Part shown: one piece after another, positions 1-6,405 of the stretch
Layout of the letters: every line of letters begins with the position of its first letter
How positions within the stretch are numbered: the stretch's first letter is position 1
Assembly: GCA_017418765.1 (NCBI GenBank)
Contig: JAFOMV010000212.1
Span: 1 to 8,672, forward strand
Reading direction: 5' to 3'
Source of the DNA: Ruminococcus sp.
GTDB taxonomy: Bacteria > Bacillota_A > Clostridia > Oscillospirales > Ruminococcaceae
DNA length: 8,672 bases
Translations under genes and position numbers: made by a program
The notes under the pieces: generated by a model
The model's database searches: none
Told to the model about the DNA's origin: nothing
The model's input: the letters and a program-made list of their open reading frames with translations, nothing else

Positions 1-1
1 C

Positions 2-1426
2 CTTACAGTTGAAATGTGCGAAGAACAGGGATTTACAGTTGACCGTGACCGCTTCACCGAGCTTGCAAAGGAGCAGAGAGCAAGAGCAAAGGCTGACCAC
101 GCTGCAAAGGCAGGTTCATCATGGGCTGACAACAGCATAAAGATCGACGCTCCTGCAACTATCTTCACAGGCTACACTGATTTTGAAGCTGACAGAGCAG
201 AGGTTCTTGCTATCTACAAGGACGGTCAGGAAGTTGAACAGGCAACTGAGGGCGACGATGTTGTTATAGTTCTTGACGTTACTCCTTTCTACGCTGAGAG
301 CGGCGGACAGGTAGGCGATACAGGTGTACTCATCAACGGCGCAAATATCGCATCTGTTGCAGATACTATCAAGTCAGAGGGGCATTTCCTCCACATCGCA
401 TCCATCGAACAGGGAATCATCCGCAAGGGCGACAATGTAACTGCTCAGATCGAGAAGGATCGCAGAATGGCTATCATGAGAAACCATACAACTGCACATC
501 TTCTCCAGTATGCACTCCGTCAGGTACTCGGAGATCACGTTCATCAGGCAGGTCAGCTTGTTAACGAAAAGGCTTGCCGTTTCGACTTCAACCACTTCAG
601 CGCTATGACTGAGGAGGAGATCGCAAAGGTTGAGGAGATAGTAAACAGCGAGATCATGGCTGCACTCCCTGTAACAATGCAGGAAATGCCTATCGACGAG
701 GCAAGAAAGCTGGGCGCTATGGCTCTGTTTGGTGAAAAGTACGGCGATACCGTTCGTGTGGTAACTGCTGACAAGTCAGTTGAATTCTGCGGCGGTACAC
801 ATATCTCAAATACAGCACAGATCGGTCTGTTCAAGATCGTTTCAGAAAGTTCAGTTGCCGCAGGTGTAAGACGTATCGAGGCTGTAACAGGTCTGGGCGT
901 TATCGGACTTCTCAACGAATTCAAGGAGACTATCGCTAAGTCTGCAAAGGCTATCAAGCTTGCAAATGTTAACGAACTCCCTGAGAAGTGTGCTGCACTT
1001 TTTGCTGAGTCAAAGGAGAAGGATAAGCAGCTTGAGAGCCTCAATCAGCAGATGGCAAACGCAAAGACAGCCGCCCTGTTTGACAATGCAAAGGTTGTTG
1101 AAGGAATCAAGCTGGTATCTGCACGTATGGACGGAACAGCTCCCGATGCTCTGAGAAAGCTGGGTGACAGTGTAAAGGACAAGGACGAAGCTATCATCGC
1201 TCTGTTTGCAGCAGTAAACGGCGAAAAGGGCACATTCTACTGCGTATGCACAAAGAATGCTGTTGCTAAGGGCGGAAACGCAGGCAAGATCGTTCGTGAG
1301 GTTTCAGCTGTAACAGGCGGTAAGGGCGGTGGAAAGCCCGACGGCGCTATGGCAGGTGCAGGAGATATCACTAAGGTAGACGAAGCACTGGCTAAGTTTG
1401 AAGAAATAGTAAAAACTACAAAATAA
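2..1426 (+). CDS. alaS: Alanyl-tRNA synthetase, C-terminal part (5' end outside window)
   Basis: Charges tRNA-Ala with alanine in the cytoplasm and hydrolyses mischarged Ser/Gly-tRNA-Ala. The frame is open from base 2 and continues upstream, so the first ATG at 14 is internal and the aminoacylation domain lies outside. Visible in order: the end of the tRNA-binding helical region; the beta-barrel leading into the editing domain, with the family signature PFYAESGGQVGDTG near 287-328; the editing-site zinc ligands HxxxH (HTTAH, 485-499) and CxxxH (CGGTH, 788-802); a Lys/Glu-rich coiled coil at about 900-1080; and the C-Ala (DHHA1) domain with the glycine-rich GGKGGGKPDGAMAGAG near 1315-1363. All expected editing residues are present and the 475 codons match roughly the second half of a usual 870-880 residue protein. 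It ends in TAA just before a hairpin-rich spacer; no classical terminator follows on this strand. Confidence 0.97.
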   Translation, partial: LTVEMCEEQGFTVDRDRFTELAKEQRARAKADHAAKAGSSWADNSIKIDAPATIFTGYTDFEADRAEVLAIYKDGQEVEQATEGDDVVIVLDVTPFYAESGGQVGDTGVLINGANIASVADTIKSEGHFLHIASIEQGIIRKGDNVTAQIEKDRRMAIMRNHTTAHLLQYALRQVLGDHVHQAGQLVNEKACRFDFNHFSAMTEEEIAKVEEIVNSEIMAALPVTMQEMPIDEARKLGAMALFGEKYGDTVRVVTADKSVEFCGGTHISNTAQIGLFKIVSESSVAAGVRRIEAVTGLGVIGLLNEFKETIAKSAKAIKLANVNELPEKCAALFAESKEKDKQLESLNQQMANAKTAALFDNAKVVEGIKLVSARMDGTAPDALRKLGDSVKDKDEAIIALFAAVNGEKGTFYCVCTKNAVAKGGNAGKIVREVSAVTGGKGGGKPDGAMAGAGDITKVDEALAKFEEIVKTTK

Positions 1427-1443
1427 AAAAGCGGCGAAGCCGC
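1421..1443 (-). terminator. Possible minus-strand intrinsic terminator at the element's left edge
   Basis: Read on the minus strand, the GCGGC/GCCGC hairpin is followed directly by TTTTTTATTTTG, the layout of a Rho-independent terminator, though the stem is only 5 bp. In the plus direction the A-run lies before the hairpin, so it would not terminate alaS. No minus-strand gene is present to be terminated; it could only stop antisense transcription or be fortuitous. Confidence 0.3.
1431..1443. repeat. Terminal hairpin, left (GCGGC-gaa-GCCGC)
   Basis: A perfect 5-bp all-GC stem with a 3-nt loop. It mirrors the right terminal hairpin at 1701-1713, which has the same stem and, read on the minus strand, the loop gca. 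Confidence 0.8.
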
Positions 1444-1455
1444 ACATTCCGGGGT

Positions 1456-1478
1456 CAAGGGGGATGTTATCTCCCTTG
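1456..1478. repeat. Hairpin 2, left copy
   Basis: A 10-bp stem, CAAGGGGGAT with ATCTCCCTTG, containing one G-T wobble and a gtt loop. Its counterpart at 1664-1687 keeps all ten pairs but differs at four of them. Confidence 0.75.
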
Positions 1479-1491
1479 CAGAGGGTGAACG

Positions 1492-1510
1492 AGGGGGACA
1501 GCGTCCCCCT
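1492..1510. repeat. Hairpin 3, left copy
   Basis: An 8-bp perfect stem, AGGGGGAC with GTCCCCCT, and an agc loop. The right-hand counterpart (1635-1651) has a 7-bp stem of the same type. No T-run follows on either strand. Confidence 0.75.
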
Positions 1511-1519
1511 AAGAAAGTA

Positions 1520-1545
1520 GAACATCGAGCGAAGCAATGATGTTC
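1520..1545. repeat. Hairpin 4, left copy, with conserved AGCGAAGCAA loop
   Basis: A 7-bp stem, GAACATC with GATGTTC, plus a G-T wobble (1527/1538), closes the 10-nt loop AGCGAAGCAA. The same loop appears on the other strand within the hairpin at 1601-1624, there closed by a different stem. Confidence 0.7.
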
Positions 1546-1600
1546 GGCTGGTCTGTATTTACTGCCCTCGGCTTGACCGACATTATTACTAAACCGTCCA

Positions 1601-1624
1601 TAAAGCATTGCTTCGCTTGCTTTA
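1601..1624. repeat. Hairpin 4, right copy (inverted)
   Basis: A 7-bp perfect stem, TAAAGCA with TGCTTTA. On the minus strand its loop is AGCGAAGCAA, identical to the left copy's loop, although the stem sequence differs. Confidence 0.7.
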
Positions 1625-1634
1625 CTGCTTTGTC

Positions 1635-1651
1635 AGGGGGCTTTGCCCCCT
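1635..1651. repeat. Hairpin 3, right copy (inverted)
   Basis: A 7-bp stem, AGGGGGC with GCCCCCT, and a ttt loop. It is followed by TCGTTCACCC, the inverted copy of the linker at 1483-1492. Confidence 0.75.
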
Positions 1652-1663
1652 CGTTCACCCCCA

Positions 1664-1687
1664 CCAGAGAGGTCTACACCTCTCTGG
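1664..1687. repeat. Hairpin 2, right copy (inverted)
   Basis: A 10-bp perfect stem, CCAGAGAGGT with ACCTCTCTGG, and a ctac loop. ACCAGAG (1663-1669) can alternatively pair with CTCTGGT (1689-1695), so two competing folds are possible. Confidence 0.75.
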
Positions 1688-1691
1688 ACTC

Positions 1692-1720
1692 TGGTGATAG
1701 GCGGCTGCGCCGCATATTAT
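1692..1720 (+). promoter_or_regulatory. Weak candidate promoter for the HIT-led operon
   Basis: TATTAT at 1715-1720 matches five of six bases of a -10 box, and TGGTGA lies 17 bp upstream at 1692-1697 as a poor -35 (three of six). The terminal hairpin of the repeat element occupies the spacer. The operon may equally be read through from alaS or start elsewhere. Confidence 0.2.
1701..1713. repeat. Terminal hairpin, right (GCGGC-tgc-GCCGC)
   Basis: A perfect 5-bp GC stem with a 3-nt loop, the mirror partner of the hairpin at 1431-1443. It marks the right edge of the element, 31 nt before the HIT start codon. Confidence 0.8.
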
Positions 1721-1744
1721 GAATTTTTGAAAAGGAGAAAAAAT

Positions 1745-2098
1745 ATGGACTGCTTATTCTGCAAAATAATCGACGGAGAAATACCAAGCACTAAGGTATA
1801 TGAGGACGAATACGTTTACGCATTCAAGGACATAGCTCCCATCGCACCTATGCACATTCTAATCATACCCAAGGCACACATTACAAGTGCAAATGACATA
1901 AACGCAGAGAATTCATCACTGGTTGCCAAGGTTTTCGAGGCGGCAGGAAAGATAGCCAAGGAACAGGGCTACGAAAGCTACCGTATTATCAACAACTGCG
2001 GCGACGATGCAGGTCAGACAGTGAAGCACCTTCACTTTCATCTTCTCGGCGGCGTAAAAATGGGCTGGGGCCCTGAGTCACTTGGCAGGACCGAATAA
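1745..2098 (+). CDS. HIT-family (histidine triad) nucleotide-binding hydrolase
   Basis: A 117-residue cytoplasmic protein of the HINT/Hit branch, whose members bind purine nucleotides and hydrolyse phosphoramidates such as adenosine 5'-monophosphoramidate. The N-terminus MDCLFCKIIDGEIP is typical of the family, with a Cys3-x-x-Cys6 pair and His45 as candidate zinc ligands. The hallmark triad His95-x-His97-x-His99 (KHLHFHLLGG) is complete, and His97 is expected to be the nucleophile. Length and domain limits fit the family. I chose the ATG at 1745 because AGGAGA (1733-1738) lies 6 nt upstream and the family begins MDCxFC; a longer in-frame start at 1643 would be encoded by the repeat element. 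It is the first gene of the likely operon, 9 nt before the phosphoribosyltransferase. The physiological substrate cannot be told from sequence. Confidence 0.95.
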   Translation: MDCLFCKIIDGEIPSTKVYEDEYVYAFKDIAPIAPMHILIIPKAHITSANDINAENSSLVAKVFEAAGKIAKEQGYESYRIINNCGDDAGQTVKHLHFHLLGGVKMGWGPESLGRTE

Positions 2099-2107
2099 GG
2101 AGGAAAC

Positions 2108-2647
2108 ATGGCAAATACCTATAAAATGACCATCGCAGGTCTGGAAAGGGAACTCCCTATCTGTCCTGTAAGCGATAAGCTTGATATAGCTGCATTCGTT
2201 ATGTTTTCAGATGTTGAGGTCACTGTAAAGGCGGCTGAGGAACTTCTGAAGAAGTGCCCTGACTTCGATATCATCATCACAGCCGAGTCAAAGGGAATCC
2301 CTCTTGCTTATGAAATGGCAAGACAGAGCGGCAAAAGCTACGTTGTTGCAAGAAAGTCCGTTAAGCTGTACATGACTGACCCTGTTGAAGTTGAAGTAAA
2401 GTCCATCACAACAGCAGATGTACAGAAGCTTTATCTGGCAGCAGACAAGGCCGCAATGCTGAAAGGAAAGAAAGTCCTTATCGTTGACGATGTTATCAGT
2501 ACGGGAGAATCTCTCAAGGCGCTTGAGACACTTACAGCGGCAGCAGGCGGCAGTATAGCAGGAGAGGCAGCTGTCCTTGCAGAAGGCGATGCAGCCGACA
2601 GAGACGATATTATCTTCATTGAGAAATTACCGCTCTTTTTCAAATAA
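2108..2647 (+). CDS. Adenine phosphoribosyltransferase-like purine PRTase
   Basis: A 179-residue type I phosphoribosyltransferase, which joins a base to PRPP to give the nucleotide, as in purine salvage. The PRPP-binding signature is clear: VLIVDDVISTGES at residues 123-135, with the two acidic residues Asp127 and Asp128 and the Ser-Thr-Gly phosphate loop. Upstream, AESKGIPLAYEMA (from residue 59) and the following VVARKSVKLYM (79-89) correspond to the EARGF...PVRKPGKLP segments of Apt, so an adenine-type enzyme is the best guess; xanthine or another base is possible. The length is close to Apt (about 170-185 residues). The start is set by AAGGAGGAAAC (2097-2107), directly before ATG. It sits between the HIT nucleotide hydrolase and comEC with a 10-nt gap downstream, which fits nucleotide recycling, perhaps including products of DNA uptake (inference). 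Confidence 0.85.
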   Translation: MANTYKMTIAGLERELPICPVSDKLDIAAFVMFSDVEVTVKAAEELLKKCPDFDIIITAESKGIPLAYEMARQSGKSYVVARKSVKLYMTDPVEVEVKSITTADVQKLYLAADKAAMLKGKKVLIVDDVISTGESLKALETLTAAAGGSIAGEAAVLAEGDAADRDDIIFIEKLPLFFK

Positions 2648-2657
2648 GGTCAATAAT

Positions 2658-4709
2658 ATGAAGCGAAAAATGATCGGAGCGGCAGCAGCATATATGTCGG
2701 GATCGTTCTTCGCTTCCTTTTTTACAGATGCACGTGTATGGCTGATAACTGTCGGCGCAGTGTGCATGACCTTGTATTTCGGTGCAAAGCGTGGCTGGAA
2801 AAGGTCTGATAATATACTGCTTGCAATCGCCTTTACTTTAGGTATATCTATGTACTCATTGTATACTTCTGTGTGCTATAAGCCTGCGGTATCATATGAC
2901 GGAACTGATGGCAGCTTTATGGGACGTATCGCTGAAATTACCAGATATGACGGGCATAGAGCCGGATATGTGCTGAAGGGCCGCATAAACGGTGTGACTG
3001 ATGCGAGGATAACTTATTTCGGGTACGATCCCGATGCACGTTACGGCGATACTGTAAGTATAGAAAAATGTACTTTCCGTAAACCAAGTAACACCTATGT
3101 TTTCAACAGTGAGTTATACTACAAGGCTGACGGGATATTCCTATCGGCGGCTTCTGCTGAGAATGTCCGCATAACGCATACTCATACCCGCTTTATCAGA
3201 AACAAGCTTGCCGACTTCCGAAGCTATATGACGGAAAGGCTGAAAGCTGAGACTGACGATGATGTTGGAGGCTTTCTTGCAGGCATGATATTCGGTGAGA
3301 AACGTGAACTTGACAGCGAGATAAAGACTTCTCTTTACCGCAGCGGTATCGGTCATATCCTTGCGGTTTCGGGACTTCACGTGTCAATTATTGCACTTCT
3401 GCTTATGAGCGTACTCAGGAAAGCTAACGTCAACAGATTTCTTTCCTACGGCATAATGAACGTGATGCTGATACTCTTTGTGGCAATGGCAAATTATCCC
3501 GTTTCTGCCATACGTGCAGCTATAATGATGGATATTTTTCATGGTGCAAGACTTTTCCGCAGACAGAACGACTCGCTTAATTCGCTGGCTGCTGCTTCAC
3601 TGATAATCGTGATGGTACAGCCTTATGCGATATTTGATGCAGGTTTTCTGCTTTCAGTTTCAGGAACTTTCGGTATAGCTGTATTTGCACCTTTTATGAC
3701 GAAGAACATGAAATATGATACGGTATTGCATATTATCATAAAAGATTTTATGAACGCAATGTGTACTTCCTTATCTGTATTTCCAGTTAGTATGCTGTTT
3801 TTTGATGAGACATCAATCATATCTCCTGCGGCAAATGTGCTTATGGTACCTTTGTGTACAGCATCTATGATAAATGCCCTTATATTCGTACTGACAGGCG
3901 GCAGACTGCATATCCTGTATCCTGCGAAAACGCTGACAGGGATGGTCATAGCGATAAGCCGAAAGCTGGCAGGTGTAAGTTTTCTTCATGTTCCTCACGG
4001 CTGGGATACAGCATCACAGCTTCTCATATTCTTTGGATTTTTCGTGCTTGGAACGTACTTCATCACTCATTCGGGAAAGGCGGTTGCATTGTCTGCTGCT
4101 TTTTCGGTTGCGTTGTATGGTATCATGTCAGTATTTTACTTCAGCAGCAGGAACAGTAAACTGATAGTAGCTGTTCTCGGAAACAGCAGTAATGCGGCGG
4201 CAGTGATTACCTTTAACGGGAGTACGGATATCATTGATCTTTCTGGAAACAGAAAGGTTCCGGAATATGTGGATAAGTATCTTAGGACTAACGGTATAAG
4301 CAGAGTAACACGCCTTGTACTTACTAAAAATGTTCCTACGGTATATGAAGCTTATAAAAGCAGCTTGAGTTTTACTGAAACAGGAGAATACGTTTTTGCG
4401 AAGGAAAAGGATAATGAGTACGCTGGAAATGTTGCTGTCTTTGATGATAATGGTTTTACAATAGAGCGTGAAAGATATGATGTGTCCTATTCATCACGTA
4501 TCCTGACTGTGGATCACTGCGGAAAGACTATTGCTGTCGTTCCGTCCGGAAGCCATGATACCACATCGGCAGATAAAGTGATAAGATACGGGAGAATACC
4601 GAAAAACGCAGAGATCTCAAATGACAACACCGATATATGGCTGAGTTCCGATAACAATTGTTTTGAGATAATAATGTCAGATAATAATATAAGTATAAGG
4701 AGTTTATGA
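2658..4709 (+). CDS. comEC: ComEC/Rec2-family DNA uptake channel with degenerate C-terminal domain
   Basis: A 683-residue polytopic membrane protein that in competent bacteria carries single-stranded DNA across the membrane. Order: two or three N-terminal membrane helices (to about residue 75); an extracytoplasmic OB-like DUF4131 region (about 85-180); the competence domain starting with the signature GIGHILAVSGLHVS (230-243) and followed by many membrane helices to about 500; then a soluble C-terminal tail of about 180 residues. In most ComEC proteins that tail is a metallo-beta-lactamase-like nuclease. Here the DVGQGD position reads VLGNSSN (506-512) and the HxHxDH position reads LTKNVPTVY (555-563), so no metal site remains. 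The start at 2658 is preferred although its ribosome site (AAGG, 2646-2649) is weak, because the in-frame ATG at 2577 lies inside the PRTase gene. Its stop overlaps the holA start. Confidence 0.92.
   Translation: MKRKMIGAAAAYMSGSFFASFFTDARVWLITVGAVCMTLYFGAKRGWKRSDNILLAIAFTLGISMYSLYTSVCYKPAVSYDGTDGSFMGRIAEITRYDGHRAGYVLKGRINGVTDARITYFGYDPDARYGDTVSIEKCTFRKPSNTYVFNSELYYKADGIFLSAASAENVRITHTHTRFIRNKLADFRSYMTERLKAETDDDVGGFLAGMIFGEKRELDSEIKTSLYRSGIGHILAVSGLHVSIIALLLMSVLRKANVNRFLSYGIMNVMLILFVAMANYPVSAIRAAIMMDIFHGARLFRRQNDSLNSLAAASLIIVMVQPYAIFDAGFLLSVSGTFGIAVFAPFMTKNMKYDTVLHIIIKDFMNAMCTSLSVFPVSMLFFDETSIISPAANVLMVPLCTASMINALIFVLTGGRLHILYPAKTLTGMVIAISRKLAGVSFLHVPHGWDTASQLLIFFGFFVLGTYFITHSGKAVALSAAFSVALYGIMSVFYFSSRNSKLIVAVLGNSSNAAAVITFNGSTDIIDLSGNRKVPEYVDKYLRTNGISRVTRLVLTKNVPTVYEAYKSSLSFTETGEYVFAKEKDNEYAGNVAVFDDNGFTIERERYDVSYSSRILTVDHCGKTIAVVPSGSHDTTSADKVIRYGRIPKNAEISNDNTDIWLSSDNNCFEIIMSDNNISIRSL
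4697..4702 (+). promoter_or_regulatory. Ribosome binding site for holA (AAGGAG), two candidate start codons
   Basis: AAGGAG lies 3 nt before the ATG at 4706 and 6 nt before a second ATG at 4709. Normal spacing favours 4709; the ATG at 4706 overlaps the comEC TGA as ATGA. Confidence 0.6.
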
Positions 4710-5803
4710 TGCCTCAGACAGACTCTAAAGGATTGAAAGCAAAGCTGAAAAAAGGCGAGATAGATAATATATACTACATCTTTGGTGCAGATGTGCCTGA
4801 GGTAGAGAAGCTTACAAAGCTGATAATCAGAACTGCCATAGGTGACAATGATGAGTTTGCACTCACCAGATTAGAAGGCAGATATCTTGACTTCTCCGAG
4901 CTTTATGATATGATACAGATGGTACCTATGATGGCCGATTATAACTGTATCCTGATAAACGATTACAACTGTGAACGTCCCTGTGAAAACATGGCAGGAA
5001 GGAAAGCAGAGGACATAAACAAAAAGCTGATAGAAACAATAAAGGAGATACCGCCGCAGACAGTTGTTATATTCAATGTTACAGGCTTTGAAGTAGCTGT
5101 AAAAACTGATTATAAAACAAAAAAGAACACCATAAAGGATAAGAATAAAAAACTTGCTGATTTTGCGGCAAAACACGGTACAACTGTTGAATGTACAGTC
5201 AAAACAGCTCAGGATATGGCTAAGGATATTTCTTCGGCAGTCTCAGCGAGAGGCGGTTTTATATCGATAAACGCTGCACGTGAACTTGCTGAGATGTGTC
5301 AGTGTGATACTCTTACTGTCAAGAATGAGATAGACAAGCTTTGTTCATATGCAGGCAGCAGTGAGATAACCTTACAGCTTATACAGGATATGGTCCACCA
5401 TGAAAGCGGTACAACTGCTTTCAAACTTGCAGATGCTGTGGCTGTTTCTGATAAAAAAGCTGCATTTGAAGCTGTCGATGAGCTGATGGCTGATAAAGAA
5501 AACAGAGGTTCTGTGCTGGGAGCTGTTACATCTGTTTTCCTTGATATGTACAGGGTGCAGTGTGCGAGAAGAAAAGGCATATCCGCTGAAACTGTAAAGC
5601 AGGATTTTGCATACTATTCACGTGCATTTGCTATAGAAAAGCTTTACAGAAACGGCGCTTCAATGAGTGTTGAAAGACTGAGAAAATGCATAAGGATACT
5701 AAGGGATACTAATATGAAGCTGAATTCATCAAGCGGCAATGAAAAGATCATTCTTGAACAGATGATAACAGCTATGCTGGTTTCCGATGACAAGCGGAGG
5801 TAG
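4709..5803 (+). CDS. holA: DNA polymerase III subunit delta (clamp loader)
   Basis: The delta subunit of the clamp loader opens the beta sliding clamp and loads it on primed DNA. The 364-residue product has the HolA layout: N-terminal AAA+-like domain starting with NIYYIFGADVPEVEKL (about residues 20-35), in the position of the family's degenerate YLLYGEE-type P-loop region; MVPMMADYNCILINDYN, matching the LPMFSDRRLVVV-type strand; the conserved LAEMCQCDTLTVKNEIDKLCSYAG of domain II (residues from about 194); and a helical C-terminal domain with AFKLADAVAVSDKKAAFEAVDELM. Slightly longer than the 340-350 usual in the family. The ATG at 4706 would add one Met; 4709 has better spacing from AAGGAG. 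Pairing of comEC then holA is common in Firmicutes. rnmV follows after 2 nt, so translational coupling on both sides is likely. Confidence 0.93.
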   Translation: MPQTDSKGLKAKLKKGEIDNIYYIFGADVPEVEKLTKLIIRTAIGDNDEFALTRLEGRYLDFSELYDMIQMVPMMADYNCILINDYNCERPCENMAGRKAEDINKKLIETIKEIPPQTVVIFNVTGFEVAVKTDYKTKKNTIKDKNKKLADFAAKHGTTVECTVKTAQDMAKDISSAVSARGGFISINAARELAEMCQCDTLTVKNEIDKLCSYAGSSEITLQLIQDMVHHESGTTAFKLADAVAVSDKKAAFEAVDELMADKENRGSVLGAVTSVFLDMYRVQCARRKGISAETVKQDFAYYSRAFAIEKLYRNGASMSVERLRKCIRILRDTNMKLNSSSGNEKIILEQMITAMLVSDDKRR

Positions 5804-5805
5804 GT

Positions 5806-6405
5806 ATGATAAAGATCGATGAAGCGGTCATAGTTGAGGGCAAATATGATAAGATCAAGCTCTCATCGGTAATAGATGCTGTTATTATCGTTACTAACGG
5901 TTTCAGTATTTTCAAGGACAGTGAAAAGCTGGAGCTTATAAGATATTACGCAGAAAAAACAGGTATAATCATACTCACTGACTCCGACAGCGCAGGCAGG
6001 AAAATACGAGGTTATATCAAAGGGGCTGTCGGCAGCGGCCGTGTAACGAATGTATACATCCCCGATATTTTCGGAAAAGAGAAGCGCAAAACAAAGCCGT
6101 CTGCCGAAGGAAAGCTTGGTGTGGAAGGCGTTGATGTGAAAACTATACTTGCCGCTTTTGAAAAGGCAGGAGTAACTGCTTCTCAAAATGAAAAGAGATC
6201 AGATATAACAAAATATACTCTTTATGAGCTCGGTCTTAGCGGAGGAAAAAACAGCAGTGAACTCAGGGAAAGACTTCAGGTTAGCCTTGGTCTGCCGAGA
6301 CTGCTTTCATCGTCTGCTCTTGTAGAGGTGCTGTGTACTATGATGGACAGCGCCGGACTTGCTGAGGCTGTAAGAAAAGTTAAGGAGGGATCTGATGATA
6401 TATAG
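5806..6405 (+). CDS. rnmV: Ribonuclease M5 (TOPRIM), 5S rRNA maturation
   Basis: RNase M5 cuts both strands of the 5S rRNA precursor stem in low-GC Gram-positive bacteria, needing the ribosomal protein L18 complex as substrate. The 199-residue product opens with a TOPRIM domain: VIVEGKYD with the catalytic Glu11, TNGF at 30-33, and LTDSDSAGRKIRG with Asp59 and Asp61 as metal ligands. It is followed by the M5-type C-terminal region (DUF4093-like) with LGVEGVDVKTILAAFE and KYTLYELGLSGG. Length is close to the usual 180-190. GGAGG at 5796-5800 lies 5 nt before ATG. In many Firmicutes rnmV neighbours ksgA or tatD; here it is wedged between holA and an MBOAT gene, whose start it overlaps by 11 nt. 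A primase-like or generic TOPRIM role is less likely because of the M5 C-terminus. Confidence 0.88.
   Translation: MIKIDEAVIVEGKYDKIKLSSVIDAVIIVTNGFSIFKDSEKLELIRYYAEKTGIIILTDSDSAGRKIRGYIKGAVGSGRVTNVYIPDIFGKEKRKTKPSAEGKLGVEGVDVKTILAAFEKAGVTASQNEKRSDITKYTLYELGLSGGKNSSELRERLQVSLGLPRLLSSSALVEVLCTMMDSAGLAEAVRKVKEGSDDI

Larger units (their letters stand above)
1431..1713. repeat. Mirrored double copy of a four-hairpin palindromic repeat unit
   Basis: This fills most of the 318-nt spacer between alaS and the HIT gene. Four hairpins on the left (1431-1443, 1456-1478, 1492-1510, 1520-1545) are matched in reverse order on the right (1701-1713, 1664-1687, 1635-1651, 1601-1624), with hairpin-to-hairpin gaps equal to within one or two bases. 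The two copies are inverted: GGGTGAACGAGGGGG at 1483-1497 is the exact reverse complement of 1646-1660, and AGCGAAGCAATG at 1528-1539 of 1606-1617. Stems differ by paired changes while pairing is kept. The central 55 nt (1546-1600) shows no clear symmetry. No transposase, direct target duplication or credible ORF was seen. It may be a non-autonomous (MITE/REP-like) element, or two adjacent insertions of a dispersed structured repeat; I do not recognise a named family. Confidence 0.8.

Noticed and set aside
1568..1590. Promoter with TTGACC at 1573 and TATTAC near 1583
   Set aside because: The two boxes are only about 5 bp apart, far from the 16-18 bp needed, and no other -10 lies at the right distance.
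1237..1608. Minus-strand ORF overlapping the alaS 3' end and the repeats
   Set aside because: It is a shadow of the alaS codon pattern plus repeat sequence, with low-complexity Pro/Ser composition and no recognisable domain.
1431..1713. Riboswitch, T-box leader or CRISPR array
   Set aside because: No T-box specifier or antiterminator motif and no aptamer consensus I recognise; the repeats are inverted pairs, not regularly spaced direct repeats with spacers.
1537..1722. Small plus-strand ORF (61 codons) across the spacer
   Set aside because: It lies entirely on the hairpin repeats, has no ribosome binding site, and its composition simply follows the palindromes.
1643..1744. Upstream in-frame start extending the HIT protein by 34 residues
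   Set aside because: The extension is encoded by the repeat element, lacks a ribosome site, and the family starts at MDCxFC, which has AGGAGA properly spaced before it.
2577..2657. Longer comEC start giving 27 extra residues
   Set aside because: It lies inside the phosphoribosyltransferase gene and the extra residues are polar and unlike a ComEC N-terminus; ATG at 2658 leads straight into the first membrane helix.
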